Shown here: positions 6,027 through 7,069 of the stretch, piece after piece | How positions within the stretch are numbered: position 1 is the stretch's first letter | How the letters are laid out: every line of letters starts with the position of its first letter | Assembly (NCBI GenBank): GCA_002438065.1 | Contig: DJSP01000055.1 | Location: forward strand, 1-7,069 | Direction of reading: 5' to 3' | From: Caryophanales bacterium UBA6331 | Lineage (GTDB): Bacteria; Bacillota_I; Bacilli_A; RF39; UBA660 | Length of the DNA stretch: 7,069 nucleotides | Program-made: the position numbers and the translations under genes | Notes under the pieces: generated by a model | Told to the model about the DNA's origin: nothing | The model's database searches: none | The model's input: only the letters and a program-made list of their open reading frames with translations

Positions 6027-6053
6027 AAAAATGTTTATAAAAGTAGGTGAGTA

Positions 6054-7069
6054 ATGTTGAATAGATTAGATGCTAATATTATTGATACATATAATTTAAA
6101 TTCATCATTTTCATATTTAGGCGAAGAAGATAATGATAAGTCTACTAATGGTACACCTGTTCCAGATAAAATAAAAGAAGATGGAAAAAGAAAAGGTGTA
6201 ATTGGTAAAATTGGCGGTATTGGTGCCGATTCAAATGAAGCTACTAGAAATGGTAGACGTTATCCATTACAATTATGGCAAAATGTTGAAAAGTCAGAAT
6301 ATTTTAAAGAAGGAATGGAAAATAGATGTATTGTTGGAGAATGTGATCATCCAGCAGAACGTTTAGATTATTCAATTCCTGAAGGTGCCATTGTTTTAAC
6401 TAAGTATGATATTCAAAATGATGGTAAAGTATATACTGAATTTGATATTTTAGATACATTACCAGGTAGAACATTAAAAACATATTTTGATGCTGGTTGT
6501 AAATTAGGAGTTTCATCAAGAGGTCTTGGTGAAGAGATTATGGTTGATGGTGAAAAGATTATTGATCCTGATACTTATCAATTTTATTGTTTTGATGCAG
6601 TAGTATTTCCTGCTGTTAAATCCGCAAGAATGGAATTAATTGAATCTACTTCACCTAAAAAACAGCAATTAATAAACTCTATTACAAAAGAAATAAATAA
6701 TTGTAAAACATTAGATGAATGTTTATTTATAGAAAATATGTCAAAAGATACAAACCTTTATTTAGATGAAATTAAAGAATCATTAGAATCTAAAAAAGAA
6801 GAATTATCTAAAGAAGACAAAGATGATGAAAAAGATACAAGCATTGAATCATTATTTAATCAATTAAAAGAATCTGATGATGAAACTAAAAAGAAATTAT
6901 CTGCAGAAATTCTTAAATATATTCCTGATGCTCCAACTCAAACATTAATTAGAAATATATTATTTGATCCTAATAATAAAATTGATTGGGATAAAGTTGA
7001 AGAGTATATAAAAGACAATATGCCAGAATTTTCTATAAATGAAAATAATAATAAAATAAAAATATCAGG
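6054..7069 (+). CDS. Prohead maturation protease (T4 gp21-like, family S80 type) with long C-terminal extension; 3' end outside window
   Basis: It starts at ATG 6054, with AGGTGA ending 3 bases upstream; 338 full residues are visible and the frame is open at the right edge. Such proteases sit inside the prohead, cut scaffold and core proteins and free the space for DNA. The usual landmarks are present: N66-G-R-R-Y-P-L-Q-L-W, G95-E-C-D-H99-P (catalytic His), G152-V-S154-S155-R-G-L-G (nucleophile Ser, probably one of these two) and F180-D181-A-V-V-F-P as the third conserved block with a candidate acidic residue. The catalytic part ends near residue 195. The rest, over 140 residues, is helical, highly charged and scaffold-like, with I-K-E|S at 240-242 and L-K-E|S at 271-273, possible self-cleavage sites. 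T4 gp21 is only about 212 residues. The major capsid gene would be expected further right. Confidence 0.88.
   Translation, partial: MLNRLDANIIDTYNLNSSFSYLGEEDNDKSTNGTPVPDKIKEDGKRKGVIGKIGGIGADSNEATRNGRRYPLQLWQNVEKSEYFKEGMENRCIVGECDHPAERLDYSIPEGAIVLTKYDIQNDGKVYTEFDILDTLPGRTLKTYFDAGCKLGVSSRGLGEEIMVDGEKIIDPDTYQFYCFDAVVFPAVKSARMELIESTSPKKQQLINSITKEINNCKTLDECLFIENMSKDTNLYLDEIKESLESKKEELSKEDKDDEKDTSIESLFNQLKESDDETKKKLSAEILKYIPDAPTQTLIRNILFDPNNKIDWDKVEEYIKDNMPEFSINENNNKIKIS

Noticed and set aside
6031..6054. Seven-residue mini-ORF (MFIKVGE) whose stop overlaps the protease ATG
   Set aside because: It has no SD upstream and no counterpart in the paralogous first spacer, so a leader peptide is unlikely; it probably arises by chance around the SD.
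1..7069. Alternative genetic code (all visible stops are TAA)
   Set aside because: Only TAA ends the seven genes whose 3' ends are visible, but this is expected at such low G+C. No in-frame TAG or TGA needs to be read through, so nothing supports recoding here.
1..7069. tRNA genes, CRISPR arrays or insertion sequences
   Set aside because: No cloverleaf-like segments, regularly spaced repeats, transposase motifs or terminal inverted repeats were seen; the spacers are only 108-109 bases and are filled by terminator and promoter-like elements.

Overview
The window is a very AT-rich (roughly a quarter G+C by eye) piece of a tailed-phage or prophage genome, all coding on the + strand. It covers the head-assembly region between the end of a portal protein gene and the start of a prohead protease gene. 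This order (portal, small core genes, protease) matches the 20-67-68-21 region of T4-like myoviruses. Strong Shine-Dalgarno (SD) sequences of the AAAGGAG and AGGTGA types point to a low-GC Firmicutes-like host, but the host cannot be fixed from this window.

Layout: 1-491 is the 3' end of the portal gene. Positions 491-1596 hold two translationally coupled genes (TAATG overlaps): an unknown 152-aa protein and a 215-aa protein with a C-terminal HeH/SAP-like motif. Positions 1620-3725 encode a large multidomain protein with a half-ferritin helical hairpin and an internal copy of its own start (SD plus MKLELKE). Positions 3745-4362 encode a 205-aa protein, followed by a hairpin terminator and a possible promoter. 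Positions 4471-5367 encode a nucleotidyltransferase-fold protein. Positions 5390-5944 encode a 184-aa paralogue of the 205-aa protein, followed by a near-copy of the same terminator/promoter spacer. From 6054 to the window end runs a prohead protease with a long helical C-terminal extension, cut off by the window edge. No stretch over 300 bases lacks a gene; the two spacers are 108 and 109 bases.

The genes between portal and protease look like a set of prohead core or internal proteins. Three observations tie them together. (1) A domain with a predicted beta-alpha-beta-beta-alpha-beta pattern recurs in the 215-aa, 205-aa and 184-aa proteins and, more weakly, at the end of the large protein. 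(2) The tripeptide Leu-Lys-Glu followed by Ser or Ala, which fits the L/I-x-E specificity known for T4 gp21 protease, recurs at N-termini and domain borders. The large protein therefore reads like a polyprotein that the downstream protease could cut into domain-sized pieces. (3) The 205-aa and 184-aa genes, including SD, N-terminal domain and downstream terminator spacer, are duplicates with unrelated C-terminal modules. They flank the nucleotidyltransferase, so that gene and the 184-aa gene look like an inserted, self-punctuated (moron-like) unit.

The working hypothesis is a modular system for loading cargo into the prohead and processing it there, comparable in principle to T4 internal proteins. 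It is inferred from sequence alone.
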